Origin: Pseudobacteriovorax sp.
GTDB lineage: Bacteria > Bdellovibrionota_B > Oligoflexia > Oligoflexales > Oligoflexaceae
Assembly (NCBI GenBank): GCA_013215145.1
Contig: JABSRP010000022.1
Span: 62,001-126,000 of the forward strand
DNA: 64,000 nucleotides
Direction of reading: 5' to 3'
Shown: positions 36,271-45,142 of the stretch, one piece after another
Numbering within the stretch: the first letter of the stretch is position 1
How the letters are laid out: the number at the start of each line of letters is the position of its first letter
Notes under the pieces: model-generated
What the model saw: only the letters and a program-made list of their open reading frames with translations
Database searches by the model: none
Told to the model about the DNA's origin: nothing
Made by a program: the position numbers and the translations under genes

Positions 36271-37431
36271 CTAGGCCGCAGATTTCTTGTGCTCATCGAG
36301 TAAGTGTTTGGCTTTTTTAAAGTCAGGTTTGGCTTTTAGAGCTTTTTCTAAATGGGTGCAGGCTTCTTTTTCCTGCCCCATTTTAACGAGATTGAGGCCG
36401 ATATTGTAGTGTAGTTTGGCCTGAAACTCTGGATTCTCTGTGATAGAGAGTGTTTCTTCATAGACGCGATTGGCTTCGTCTCGTTTCCCTTTCTTTGCTA
36501 GTTCGATGCCACAGCTATTCATAATAGAAACGATTTCTTTTTCGCTATGAGTCTTTTTGAGATCGTCTAGACAATCGGTCACTTCACCTTTGATTACTTT
36601 GATTTTGGTGCCTAGTTCAAAGGCATGTTCGTTGGTATGATCGATATTTGCCAAGGCAGCCACCTGTTTTTCGGCTAGCTCTACGAAGCCAAGATCAAAG
36701 TTTGTGACGCCGGCGTTCTCCAAGACGTTCATATGGTGGGGATAGCCTTCAGCAAGTTCGTCTAAAATGACTTTGGCATCCTCTTTGTTGTCTGTAGCCA
36801 GAAGGTATTTGGCCAGCAGGGATCGTGCCCAGAGTGAGTCAGGGTTTTTTTCTAGAACGCCGCTTAAAAGAACCTTAGCTTTTTCATTTTCGCCTTTTTC
36901 TAAATGGATCTCGGACATGAGAATGTCAAATTTGTCGTGGTCTCCATGATCTTTCTGGCCTTGCTGTATGATGAACTCTGCCATATCGTAAACTTTCGTG
37001 TAGATAGCAGCGTGGACATCCCGAACGACAGCATCGATGGGCGGAAGGTTTGATTCTCGCTCTTCGATAAATTTCATTTTGGTGAGAAAGCGCTCCTCGG
37101 TAAACGGAAGCTTTAGCACATAGTGAATATCGTACTGGTAGAATAAACTGATTTCTGAGTTGTCTACTTCGTCGCCTACGAACATATGAGTTTCTAAGCC
37201 ATAGTTACCGCAAGCCCTCAGCTTTTGTAGTAAAACCACCCCAGGTCCGTCGGGTAGGCTCAGAGCTGTGACAAAAAACTCGCATTGATGCCGGGTTGCA
37301 TACTCGTAGGCATCGTCGATGGTCCCGAAGGTCTCGATATCTTCGAATCCAAACGTCACTAGGAAGTTTTTGAAAATATTGGCCTGGTCACCATTGGCAC
37401 AAACCAGCGCCTTCGAGGTTTTGTTAATCAT
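36271..37431 (-). CDS. Degenerate receiver domain fused to TPR repeats
   Basis: 386 residues; start at ATG 37431 with GGAG 7 bp upstream. The N-terminal 120 residues align with a response-regulator receiver but the key residues are gone: the acidic pocket reads ALVCANGD where EDD is expected, the phosphoacceptor Asp is Ala56 (FFVTALSLPDG), and only the conserved Lys remains (YVLKLPF). It cannot be phosphorylated in the usual way. The rest is TPR repeats (DSLWARSLLAKYLLATDNKED, KLHYNIGLNLVKMGQEKEAC). It is the same architecture as the 60645 protein, whose receiver is intact. It may act as an adaptor that responds to partner proteins. Confidence 0.8.
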   Translation of the reverse strand: MINKTSKALVCANGDQANIFKNFLVTFGFEDIETFGTIDDAYEYATRHQCEFFVTALSLPDGPGVVLLQKLRACGNYGLETHMFVGDEVDNSEISLFYQYDIHYVLKLPFTEERFLTKMKFIEERESNLPPIDAVVRDVHAAIYTKVYDMAEFIIQQGQKDHGDHDKFDILMSEIHLEKGENEKAKVLLSGVLEKNPDSLWARSLLAKYLLATDNKEDAKVILDELAEGYPHHMNVLENAGVTNFDLGFVELAEKQVAALANIDHTNEHAFELGTKIKVIKGEVTDCLDDLKKTHSEKEIVSIMNSCGIELAKKGKRDEANRVYEETLSITENPEFQAKLHYNIGLNLVKMGQEKEACTHLEKALKAKPDFKKAKHLLDEHKKSAA

Positions 37432-37715
37432 AGTCGTCTCCTGCTCTCCTAAGGCTATCATCGGTTGTCAGTGAGCATTGCTTATGAGAGTCGCTCCGAA
37501 ATCTTATATATATCGAATAATACAAGATAATATCTTTGCTTTCGAAAAGACCATCCCGCAGGTGAAATGAACTTTTGTGAATTGTTTGGGAAACTCTGTG
37601 ACTTAACATCTACAGATGTTAGAAAGATGGAAAATAACGATGCGGCTAAAAATACCTAAGACAATCCTAGGCTTTTGTTTAGGCGCAAAGATATTGCTGA
37701 AGGGACCTCCAGATT
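37432..37715. other. Divergent intergenic region, about 280 bp
   Basis: The space between the receiver-TPR gene (reverse) and the papain-like gene (forward). A short open frame at 37616-37816 overlaps the papain-like start in another phase and has no coding features. Presumably promoters for both directions lie here. Confidence 0.35.
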
Positions 37716-38891
37716 ATGGCTATATGTCGAAAAATACTGATGAATTCTTTACTGATTTCCTATTTAATCACTGGTTGCGGAGAGCAAAACCCAAACAGTC
37801 AGCTCGATGCTGTTGATATTCCCAATACTTCCATAAAGCATCAGTCTATAGATAATTGCTGGGTCTATGCTACCGTGGGCTGGATCGAGTCTCTTCATAT
37901 GCGTTCTGGTCTTGGATCACAAAACTTTTCAGAAACCTATCTCATGTACCGCTATTTTCAAGATCAACTTGTATTTACCACTCCGAGTCGGATTGAGACC
38001 GCTGGACTTTGGGTACGTGCTAAGCATATCGTGAAAAAGTTTGGACTTATGTATGAGCGAGACTTTATTGCCGAAGAAGCCGACTCTAGGCAAAGTGCCA
38101 GACAAGAAGAAGCCTTGGATTTTGTTAATAACAAGCTTCGTGATCAGTCGTTTCGTGATCAACTGGTTTCCCTAAGTGGTGACCAGCGTGTTAGGTTTGT
38201 CCAGGACATGTTGGATCAGGCTTTCGCAGTGCAGTATCGCGAGTTTTCGACAAAGGTGATTCCAGCAGATAGTATTATTCTCAAAAATTCGAAGGGTGAC
38301 AATATAAGTCTTACTAAAGAAATCGATCGATGGCATTTAGAGTTTCATAACCGGTCTTTATTCGCATGGGACGATGCCGGGCTTTCGGTGAGTGATCTTC
38401 CCGCTTTGCCGCCTAGCGGCTTAACTCAGGATCAGAAAGATTTACAGGTAAAGGTCATCAAAGCTCTAAATCGTAAAGATCCCGTGATACTGGAATGGTT
38501 TATTGATTTCAATGCCCGGGACCAGAGAGGTGTTTTTTCTCTTGAGTCCATCATTGACAAAGAGCCGGGAAGGCAAGGCTATCATCAAACAGTCATAGAG
38601 GATTATGTGGCCGACATCATTGATCCCGTAACAGGTAGGGTTATTAAGACGGTTGGTGAAGGACAGGCGAGTCGACAGGACTTGAAAGCTCTAGAAGAAA
38701 ATGGGCGATTAAAATACTTGATCGTCAAGAATTCCTGGGGGGTAGATTCCGTATCTTATACTGTGGGTGGAGATAAGGGGTTTCATAGAATTGATGCCAG
38801 CTACCTCTTTGGTTGGATGAAAAAGACTGATGTCAACCGACTTGTCCCTGCTGATACAGGACTGCGTGGCTTTATTTTGCCAAGAGGTTAA
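37716..38891 (+). CDS. Papain-like (C1) cysteine-peptidase lipoprotein
   Basis: 391 residues with a lipoprotein signal ending LITGC (C21). The active-site regions of the papain family are visible: Q43-SIDN-C48-W49 for the oxyanion Gln and nucleophile Cys, GYHQTVIEDY for the catalytic His, and IVKNSWG for the catalytic Asn. All four residues are present, though the Gln-Cys spacing is one residue shorter than in papain. The mature enzyme immediately follows the lipobox, with no propeptide. It would act in the periplasm or on the cell surface. ATG 37716 is chosen; ATG 37740 is an alternative giving the same lipobox. Confidence 0.75.
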   Translation: MAICRKILMNSLLISYLITGCGEQNPNSQLDAVDIPNTSIKHQSIDNCWVYATVGWIESLHMRSGLGSQNFSETYLMYRYFQDQLVFTTPSRIETAGLWVRAKHIVKKFGLMYERDFIAEEADSRQSARQEEALDFVNNKLRDQSFRDQLVSLSGDQRVRFVQDMLDQAFAVQYREFSTKVIPADSIILKNSKGDNISLTKEIDRWHLEFHNRSLFAWDDAGLSVSDLPALPPSGLTQDQKDLQVKVIKALNRKDPVILEWFIDFNARDQRGVFSLESIIDKEPGRQGYHQTVIEDYVADIIDPVTGRVIKTVGEGQASRQDLKALEENGRLKYLIVKNSWGVDSVSYTVGGDKGFHRIDASYLFGWMKKTDVNRLVPADTGLRGFILPRG

Positions 38892-38982
38892 GGTCATTCG
38901 CTGAATTTTTCTGGTTGGCCTTCGCTCTCGATTAGGTCTATGATTCGGACTTCTAAAAGATTTATTCCCATAGGAGTTCGCA

Positions 38983-39792
38983 TTGGCTAAAAAAGATAAT
39001 GTTCTGAAAGACATGCAAGGAGATTTGCCTGCTTACAAGGGTGACCCTAATCTAATTCCCAATCAGAGCTTTGCTAAGACCAACGGTCCTGCGTTTTCGA
39101 AAGTTGTGGAAGCTAGGCGTTCGATTCGGGTATATGACGGTAAAAGGATTCCAGAATCTACAGTCAAGCTTTGCTTGAAAGAAGCAACATTGGCTCCTAG
39201 TTCCTCTAATCTGCAACCCTACCAGGTCTACTGGTTGAAGTCTGATGAGATAAAAAAAGCAGGGGCCTATGCCTGTTTGAAGCAACCAGCCGCTACGACA
39301 GCTGGTGAGCTGTTTGCCATCGTTATGAGAGGCGATCTCTGGAAACAAAACTTAAATAAACTTGTTGATATCATGACAGAATCTGGCAAAACAGAGCTCT
39401 CTCCCTCGGTAAAGTCTTACTATCGATCCCTCATACCAAAAATCATGTCCAACGATCCCCTTGGTATTCAGAACATGATGAGGCGCATTGGTTTTACCTT
39501 GGCTGGCTTAAAAGGCCCAATCGTTAGAACCCCCGTAAATCGTGGTGATCATCGCGTTTGGGGGCATGTTCAGGCTGCATTAGTCGCTGAAAACCTTATG
39601 CTATCGTTGACAGCTCACGGGTACGATACCTGCCCCATGGGTGGTTTTGATGAGGCTAGGATAAAAAAGTTGCTTAAATTGCCTGCTAAGGCGGAGGTCA
39701 CGATGATGATATCTGCTGGAAATCGAAAACCAGAAGGCCTTTATGGTCCTCGGTATCGGTTGGATTCTGACGATCTAATAAAAATTATATGA
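38983..39792 (+). CDS. Nitroreductase-family flavoprotein
   Basis: 269 residues from TTG 38983, with TAGGAG 6 bp upstream. The FMN-binding pattern of nitroreductases is present: VVEARRSIRVYDGKRI, then LAPSSSNLQPYQVYWL, and near the C-terminus AENLMLSLTAHGYDTCPMGGFD and VTMMISAGNRKPEGLYGPRYR. These NAD(P)H-dependent oxidoreductases reduce nitroaromatics, quinones or similar compounds; the natural substrate here is unknown. A repeat cluster (39803-39834) follows the stop. Confidence 0.87.
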   Translation: MAKKDNVLKDMQGDLPAYKGDPNLIPNQSFAKTNGPAFSKVVEARRSIRVYDGKRIPESTVKLCLKEATLAPSSSNLQPYQVYWLKSDEIKKAGAYACLKQPAATTAGELFAIVMRGDLWKQNLNKLVDIMTESGKTELSPSVKSYYRSLIPKIMSNDPLGIQNMMRRIGFTLAGLKGPIVRTPVNRGDHRVWGHVQAALVAENLMLSLTAHGYDTCPMGGFDEARIKKLLKLPAKAEVTMMISAGNRKPEGLYGPRYRLDSDDLIKII

Positions 39793-39802
39793 CTTAATTC
39801 TG

Positions 39803-39834
39803 GTCATTACACGTCAGTAATGATCAGTAATGAC
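39803..39834. repeat. Competing inverted/direct repeat cluster
   Basis: GTCATTAC (39803-39810) can pair with GTAATGA at 39817-39823 or, better, with GTAATGAC at 39827-39834. The two 3' copies lie in a direct repeat (CAGTAATGA twice, 11 bp apart). It could be a terminator-like structure for the nitroreductase or a site upstream of the response regulator. Confidence 0.4.
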
Positions 39835-39953
39835 TATTCATTAGCCTATGTGTTCGCAATTTTACTCACCTTTTTTGGTTGCAAATGACACATCAGCTCT
39901 CAGCTTTTGCTATTCCATTCCGATTTTCTTTAATGAATAGCGGGAGTTTGATT

Positions 39954-40334
39954 ATGAAACAGAAAAAAATCTTATTGATCGACGACGAAGATGAGGTATT
40001 GGATCTCATGCAGGAGGATTTGAAGGATGAAAGACTGCTTTTATACACGGCGACTGACGGCAAGCAAGCTCTTGAGATTCTTGATCGTGAGTCCATTGAC
40101 TGTATCATCAGCGACATCAAAATGCCCGAACTTGATGGGTTGAAACTGCTAAATCGGATCACAGAATCAAAGCATAAAGAGATTCCCTTCTTTTTCATGT
40201 CCTCGTTTCCAAACCTAGAAAAATTGGTACTTGATAAAGATAGTATTAAAGGGTTTATCGAAAAGCCCTACGAAAACGCGGATTTTTTAAGTCTCATACT
40301 AAAAACGGTGCAGCTTGAAAATAAGGCCGGCTGA
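39954..40334 (+). CDS. Single-domain response regulator
   Basis: 126 residues from ATG 39954 (GGAG 8 bp upstream); an earlier start at 39879 lacks an SD. It is a CheY-like receiver with all key residues: acidic pair in LLIDDED, phosphoacceptor D54 (IISDIKMPELDG), Ser in FFFMSSF and Lys in FIEKPY. There is no output domain, so it acts by binding a partner or by phosphate shuttling. It is a candidate acceptor for the Hpt kinases in this window, which lack receivers of their own. Confidence 0.88.
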   Translation: MKQKKILLIDDEDEVLDLMQEDLKDERLLLYTATDGKQALEILDRESIDCIISDIKMPELDGLKLLNRITESKHKEIPFFFMSSFPNLEKLVLDKDSIKGFIEKPYENADFLSLILKTVQLENKAG

Positions 40335-40426
40335 CTTCGGTTAGTTTTCCTTATCAACCAGACATCGGTAAATTTTTCCAAGTTAACATGTTCTATATCT
40401 TCCGATAGTGCCCAGAGGGGGACGGT

Positions 40427-41455
40427 ATGGAACGAAAAAAAAACTCCTTTGACACATCTGATCAGACGGACGAATCGAAGAATCCTAAGCTCATACTTGA
40501 GAGGCGACAGTCCTCGATGCAATTTCAGAATAAAGAACCTTCCCAAACCGACAAGACTGAATCGGATGAACATGGAATCGAGAGATTCGAATTTTTGAAG
40601 TATAGCCATATCTTTGCTGCAGGGGCTGTAGGAGGGGCTCTATTTATCTGCTATCCCGTGATTCAAGGATCTTCGGAATCCTATCAAGGGTTGGTGGGGA
40701 CGACCAACAGCCGTTTTCTATTGCCCATGTTTATGATCAGCTTTGGGGGGTTGCTTGGCGGTTTTCTAGCACTGATAAGCAAGCAAAATCGTCTATGGCC
40801 AGCGTTTGTTATGGGTCTATCATTTAACTCAGTGCTTACTAGCGTCTTACCCGAGTCGGTAGATACCACCGCCAGTAAGCCAGATGTTATCCTTCAAGAA
40901 AGCTCAGATACCCTACGTTTACCCGAGCAAACTCATTTGATTCGTGATTTATTTGAAACCACGGCCTATGCCAATGACTGCGGGACACTGTCAGGATTTT
41001 ACCAGCGGGCAAAAGCATTCTATTTTTGGGAGGGTTGCGATATTCAACAAAAGCTTGGTTTTTTGGTGAGCCAGACAGCAGAGTCGAAACACAGAGACTT
41101 CTTGGTCAAGGCATTTCAGAATCACCCAGAAAAAAGCATTTTGTTTCGGACCACTGGTGAATTTCCCAAAGATATGAAACTTCAGGTAATTTACGGGGAT
41201 CAAGTGACTAACTATCGTTTGAGCGAGGGTTTAACAGTGATTCCTTATCTCGGAGAGGTGACGAAAGTCATCATTTATGGCGACCCCCGACTTAAGAAAA
41301 GTGAGTACAGTGTTGGGCCGGATACGGAAAGGATCACAGTTGATTTGGACTTGAACCTCAAAAAAGCGTCGATAAGTGCTATCAAAGGTGGAGATGAGCG
41401 CAATATTATTACAGTCGATAATTGGGAAATTGGGCTAAGACCCCAAAAACCGTAA
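40427..41455 (+). CDS. Unknown membrane protein with charged N-terminus
   Basis: 342 residues; ATG 40427 has GGGGGA upstream. The first 60 residues are hydrophilic and highly charged, probably disordered. Two hydrophobic segments follow (FAAGAVGGALFICYPVIQ and RFLLPMFMISFGGLLGGFLAL), then a possible third (LWPAFVMGLSFNSVL). The last 180 residues form a soluble domain with two cysteines (NDCGTL, EGCDIQ) and beta-type repeats. No family recognised. It follows the response regulator by 92 bp on the same strand, so co-expression is possible. Confidence 0.65.
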   Translation: MERKKNSFDTSDQTDESKNPKLILERRQSSMQFQNKEPSQTDKTESDEHGIERFEFLKYSHIFAAGAVGGALFICYPVIQGSSESYQGLVGTTNSRFLLPMFMISFGGLLGGFLALISKQNRLWPAFVMGLSFNSVLTSVLPESVDTTASKPDVILQESSDTLRLPEQTHLIRDLFETTAYANDCGTLSGFYQRAKAFYFWEGCDIQQKLGFLVSQTAESKHRDFLVKAFQNHPEKSILFRTTGEFPKDMKLQVIYGDQVTNYRLSEGLTVIPYLGEVTKVIIYGDPRLKKSEYSVGPDTERITVDLDLNLKKASISAIKGGDERNIITVDNWEIGLRPQKP

Positions 41456-41594
41456 CCTTCTTACGATTAATAAGTCTTAATGGCGGCTAATCATCTATAA
41501 GCTGTCTTTTTATTAGATTTGTGTTAGGTAATCTACAAAATCGATCTGGATTTTCCAGAACGTCTTCGATCCAATTGTTGATGGTTACCGGCTG

Positions 41595-43106
41595 ATGTTT
41601 TCCAAGCTATTTACTCTCATCCTAATCAGTCTCATGCCTCAGATTGCTTTGGGGCTGCCGTCCGAAGACCTGGTGGAGGCCATCCAGGATAGCAGTGAAT
41701 TTTCTGGTTACCTTCACTTCGAACGCCATGGTCAGGAACTTATTAGCGATTTTTACGGGGTCAAGGACCCTCAATCGCATCTACCGTATCAAGGTAACGA
41801 GTGGTTTTGGACCGGATTTTTGGCGAAAACCCTTATCGCACAGGTTATTTATAACTATAGTTTAGACGGACGTTTATCACTTTCCGATGATGTGTCGGTA
41901 TACTTTCCTGAGTTGTCTGTAGGTAGTTTGAAATACGGGCAACAACCCCTAAAAATAAAGCATCTGTTGTCTCAAACAGGCGGGTTAAGTGAACCTTGGC
42001 TGAAGCAGCGACGGAATATATTGCGTCGTAACTCTCAGGAGGTCCTAAGCACCTTACAAAAAGGTCTAATTAGGCGGCCCGGAGAGGAGTTTGTATATAA
42101 CGATATGAGCTATTTTGTTCTAGGTGAGCTCATCCTTAGGATTAGCCAAGAAAGTCTATACAGTGTCTTTAGGCAAGAGTTAAGCAAAATCAATATTGAT
42201 CAAATGCGTTTTTTGGGTCTGGCCGACGCTGATCTTTTGCCCAAAGGATTTCTGTTTAGTGGTTTTAGTTGGATCCATGCCTCTTCGGTCACTTGGGATT
42301 TCCAAGGGTCCCATCTTTCGGATAAGGAGGAACAGGATCAAACGTTAATTGTAACGCCGTCTGGTATGAAACAATGGTTAAGGTGGCAGCTATTCAGCCC
42401 ACGCTCGATACTCTCGCTGTACAGAAACGGTTCAGACTATAAAAACTTTGCGTATTTTGGCGGTTTTTTTCGTATGCGGGACGCTGGTAGAACCTATTAT
42501 ATCAATGGTGGTGGCATTGAATCTCATGGTAGTACATCGTTTCTCTTTTTAGATCCGGTAAGAGAAAGTGGTGGTTTTCTTATGTCGCATTTTGAATTGG
42601 GAACCAGGACTAAAGCTTCTGTTATCAATGGTATGCTTGAAAAATCTCCGTATCATATAGAGCTTGGGCATAGTCTAAATGAGGTTATCTGGGCTATTGT
42701 TAGAGCCTATCGGGGTTGGTTGGTCTTGCTGGTACTTATCGCAGTTTGTTTGATTGATTATGGTGCCGCTCGCAGCAAGTACAGCTGGGTCACAAAGCTG
42801 CGATCTTTTGGTTGTAGTTTGTTTCCCAATCATTCCGAAAATCTGTGGGGGGTGGTGAACTTTTGTCTCATCTCCACACTTATTTTGTCGTTTTACATGG
42901 CTATCTCAACAGCAATGATATTAGGGATCATTGCTTGTCTCTGTATTGTCGTGATTGGGTACGTGAACTCATATGTTTGGTTTAGCCTTCGGGGTGCGTT
43001 TACGACGAAAGTTATCGTTAAGGAACTTATACTTGGCTCGACTATTGTCTTGGCCATGATTGTCAACGAATATCATGTTATCAGCCATGCAATCGTTTTG
43101 TCTTGA
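41595..43106 (+). CDS. Class C beta-lactamase-like pseudoenzyme with C-terminal membrane domain
   Basis: 503 residues with a signal peptide (to ALG). Residues 30-360 follow the serine beta-lactamase/esterase fold, but the active site is altered. The SxxK motif reads F75-L-A-K78 (within FWTGFLAKTL), so the nucleophilic Ser is Phe. The YxN motif is Y168-N-D170, and the third-motif segment expected to read HxG reads NGGG. The surrounding family marks remain (HLLSQTGGL, LGELI, LFLDP). The C-terminal 130 residues add about four membrane helices, anchoring it. Acyl-enzyme catalysis should be impossible; a binding or scaffold role is likely, perhaps for peptidoglycan-like ligands. Confidence 0.78.
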   Translation: MFSKLFTLILISLMPQIALGLPSEDLVEAIQDSSEFSGYLHFERHGQELISDFYGVKDPQSHLPYQGNEWFWTGFLAKTLIAQVIYNYSLDGRLSLSDDVSVYFPELSVGSLKYGQQPLKIKHLLSQTGGLSEPWLKQRRNILRRNSQEVLSTLQKGLIRRPGEEFVYNDMSYFVLGELILRISQESLYSVFRQELSKINIDQMRFLGLADADLLPKGFLFSGFSWIHASSVTWDFQGSHLSDKEEQDQTLIVTPSGMKQWLRWQLFSPRSILSLYRNGSDYKNFAYFGGFFRMRDAGRTYYINGGGIESHGSTSFLFLDPVRESGGFLMSHFELGTRTKASVINGMLEKSPYHIELGHSLNEVIWAIVRAYRGWLVLLVLIAVCLIDYGAARSKYSWVTKLRSFGCSLFPNHSENLWGVVNFCLISTLILSFYMAISTAMILGIIACLCIVVIGYVNSYVWFSLRGAFTTKVIVKELILGSTIVLAMIVNEYHVISHAIVLS

Positions 43107-43234
43107 TGCGATTTCTGAGTGTTTCTATCCCGCTTAACCTAGGGATTTCCGATTGATAGAGAAAATTTCATAAATCTTTTGAAGACATACGCGGTATCTG
43201 CTAGGAAACAGACTTTACAACTAAAGGAGTCTTT

Positions 43235-43918
43235 ATGAAATCGTTCCTACTTATTTGTTTCGCTTTTTGCTGTACGTTTAACCTTATGGCTGGCAGTTAT
43301 GATCTGGTGTCGGTGCCGCACAAGGATATTGATGGATTCCTCGTCCCTGGTAGCGATGCTACGAATACCCCTGAAGCGCTGCAAGGTCTATGGTTTATGG
43401 ATGGGAATCCCCTTGCGGACGAAGTAATCTCGTTTGCAAGTGCTCGCTTTGAGCCTTATGTAGACGCAGAGGGAAACTCCGGCTACAAAGCTTTAGTTCC
43501 TGTTTATGACGAAGGAATTTGGACTTGGCATGATAATGCCTACGGTCGCTTGCTTTACGGACTAGTCTTGAAAAGTCGTCTTGAGTACCTTATCGAGTTT
43601 AATGAAGACTTTTCTGAGGGACAGGTGACGCCAACCTTTGACCCTCTTATCCTGCTCCCATCGATTGTTGTCCCTCCCTCTATGTTGGTTGATTTTGAAC
43701 TTAATAAGGTGGCCGAAGATGAGTATGCTCGCGACAGCATCATACTAGGGCAGGTATCGACTTACCGATTCCGCCGTATAGTCGATGGCGAAGGCCGAAG
43801 GTTACCTGCCTACGAGGATTATGTTGCTTCGATTCTTGAACGTGGTCCGATTAATGCATTGATTCCTATCTGTAGAAAAGGTGACGGCGATACGCTGCCG
43901 ACGCGCTGCGCCTTTTGA
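43235..43918 (+). CDS. Secreted protein, unknown function
   Basis: 227 residues starting at ATG 43235 with AAGGAG 8 bp upstream. A signal peptide runs MKSFLLICFAFCCTFN... to AG. The mature protein is acidic, with repeated Tyr/Glu-rich strands (GLWFMDGNPLADEVISF, TWHDNAYGRLLYGLVL). Two cysteines occur only in the last 20 residues (ICRKGDGDTLPTRC), forming a probable C-terminal loop. No recognised family. It converges with the trypsin-like gene, and a GGCCAAAT/ATTTGGCC hairpin lies between them. Confidence 0.65.
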   Translation: MKSFLLICFAFCCTFNLMAGSYDLVSVPHKDIDGFLVPGSDATNTPEALQGLWFMDGNPLADEVISFASARFEPYVDAEGNSGYKALVPVYDEGIWTWHDNAYGRLLYGLVLKSRLEYLIEFNEDFSEGQVTPTFDPLILLPSIVVPPSMLVDFELNKVAEDEYARDSIILGQVSTYRFRRIVDGEGRRLPAYEDYVASILERGPINALIPICRKGDGDTLPTRCAF

Positions 43919-43931
43919 TTGCTATGATTAG

Positions 43932-43964
43932 GGCCAAATACTGCGACTCGCGATGGATTTGGCC
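43932..43964. terminator. Hairpin between convergent genes
   Basis: GGCCAAAT (43932-43939) and ATTTGGCC (43957-43964) pair perfectly around a 17-nt loop, between the stops of convergent genes at 43918 and 43973. There is no strong T-run; it may serve as a bidirectional terminator. Confidence 0.45.
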
Positions 43965-43972
43965 TGTCATGG

Positions 43973-44866
43973 CTATGGTGATATCTGATTGGCTGGAAAC
44001 AAAAAAGTAACCGAAGGATCATTTTGGGCTTGGGCTCCTTGGGTCATCACCATATCAATCCAAGACCTGTAGGTACTGACAAGGGTATCTACGGTCAACC
44101 CCCCTTCGCAATCGGAAGGCCCTGTTGATATAATCCCGAATTGCTCGAGACCTCCAGGAGTCATAACATAGTCTGGACCGCCACTGTCGCCCGGACACGA
44201 ACCTTGACCACCTGAAGCCGACAAGACGACAAGTCCTGACTCCTCGAAAAGTTTTTCGAGCTTCATATTTATTTTGAATAGAATGTTACGAGGTGCTGTA
44301 CAGGCATTACTTGTGCAGCCAAATCCAGCGGTTACGATGCGCGAATGTCTAAGGATATCCATGGACTCGAGGAAATTGACTGGATAATAGTTGGAGGGAG
44401 CTGGCTCGGCTAACTTCAGCACGGCAACGTCATAGTACTTCCTACCGGGGTTGGGGATCTCTGATGCTTTTGTCATCGTTGCGATAAGCTTGTCGTACTC
44501 AGCTGACTGAGATTCATTATACTGGCTGTGAATTGCGGTCCAAACAACCTCGATCGTCGGCGGTGGACCACTCCCTTCAATGTAGAAATTAGAAAAAAGC
44601 ACGGAAGGTTTACGACTGCGATCATTAAAGCAATGGGCAGCCGTCAGAACATGGAATTTGGTGATGAGAGTCCCGGTGCAAAACTCTCCTGGACTGGTGG
44701 TTTTATCCATTATTGACACCGTCGAACGAGCGACCGGGTCTTCTCGGCTTACAAAGTCACCCTTAGCAATCTTTGGGGCCGAATAGGGATCCCTAGTCGA
44801 ACGGCAAGACATAGTAGAAACTATGATACAGGCAAACCCGGTGTAGCGTAGTAGCTTTATCAACAT
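43973..44866 (-). CDS. Trypsin-like (S1) serine protease lipoprotein
   Basis: 297 residues; lipobox STMSC gives C21. The complete chymotrypsin-type triad is visible: TAAHC with H78, YYDVAVLKL with D146 and GDSGGP with S228. Four cysteines besides the lipobox and the AHC pair fit disulfides. The short mature N-terminus contains VSREDPVARSTVSI, so activation by propeptide cleavage is possible but the site is not clear. SD AGGAGG is only 2 bases from the ATG, unusually close. It probably degrades proteins at the outer surface or in the periplasm. Confidence 0.85.
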   Translation of the reverse strand: MLIKLLRYTGFACIIVSTMSCRSTRDPYSAPKIAKGDFVSREDPVARSTVSIMDKTTSPGEFCTGTLITKFHVLTAAHCFNDRSRKPSVLFSNFYIEGSGPPPTIEVVWTAIHSQYNESQSAEYDKLIATMTKASEIPNPGRKYYDVAVLKLAEPAPSNYYPVNFLESMDILRHSRIVTAGFGCTSNACTAPRNILFKINMKLEKLFEESGLVVLSASGGQGSCPGDSGGPDYVMTPGGLEQFGIISTGPSDCEGGLTVDTLVSTYRSWIDMVMTQGAQAQNDPSVTFLFPANQISP

Positions 44867-45142
44867 GACCTCCTGGCTACGATGTTCTCGTATGGAACCA
44901 ATTAGTAGTGTAGGTCTCTTATTGATTGGTTCCTTAGACAGGATAGCAAACTTTTTCGGTTACCAACGTCAAAAAGTGGTCATCTCGTTAGATTCGTTTC
45001 AAGCAATCTCGACCACTTAGCTTTTCGCAATGCAGTCTCTTTGAATTGACTGGCTTATGTATGCGGGATATGGTTTGAAAAATTTTTTCAGTCAAAATCT
45101 AAGGCTAAGTAACTATTGTTAGCCGTTGAGGAGGGCGAATCG

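Noticed and set aside
39803..39834. CRISPR-like short repeats
   Set aside because: Only two direct copies of 9 bp with no regular spacers, so not an array.
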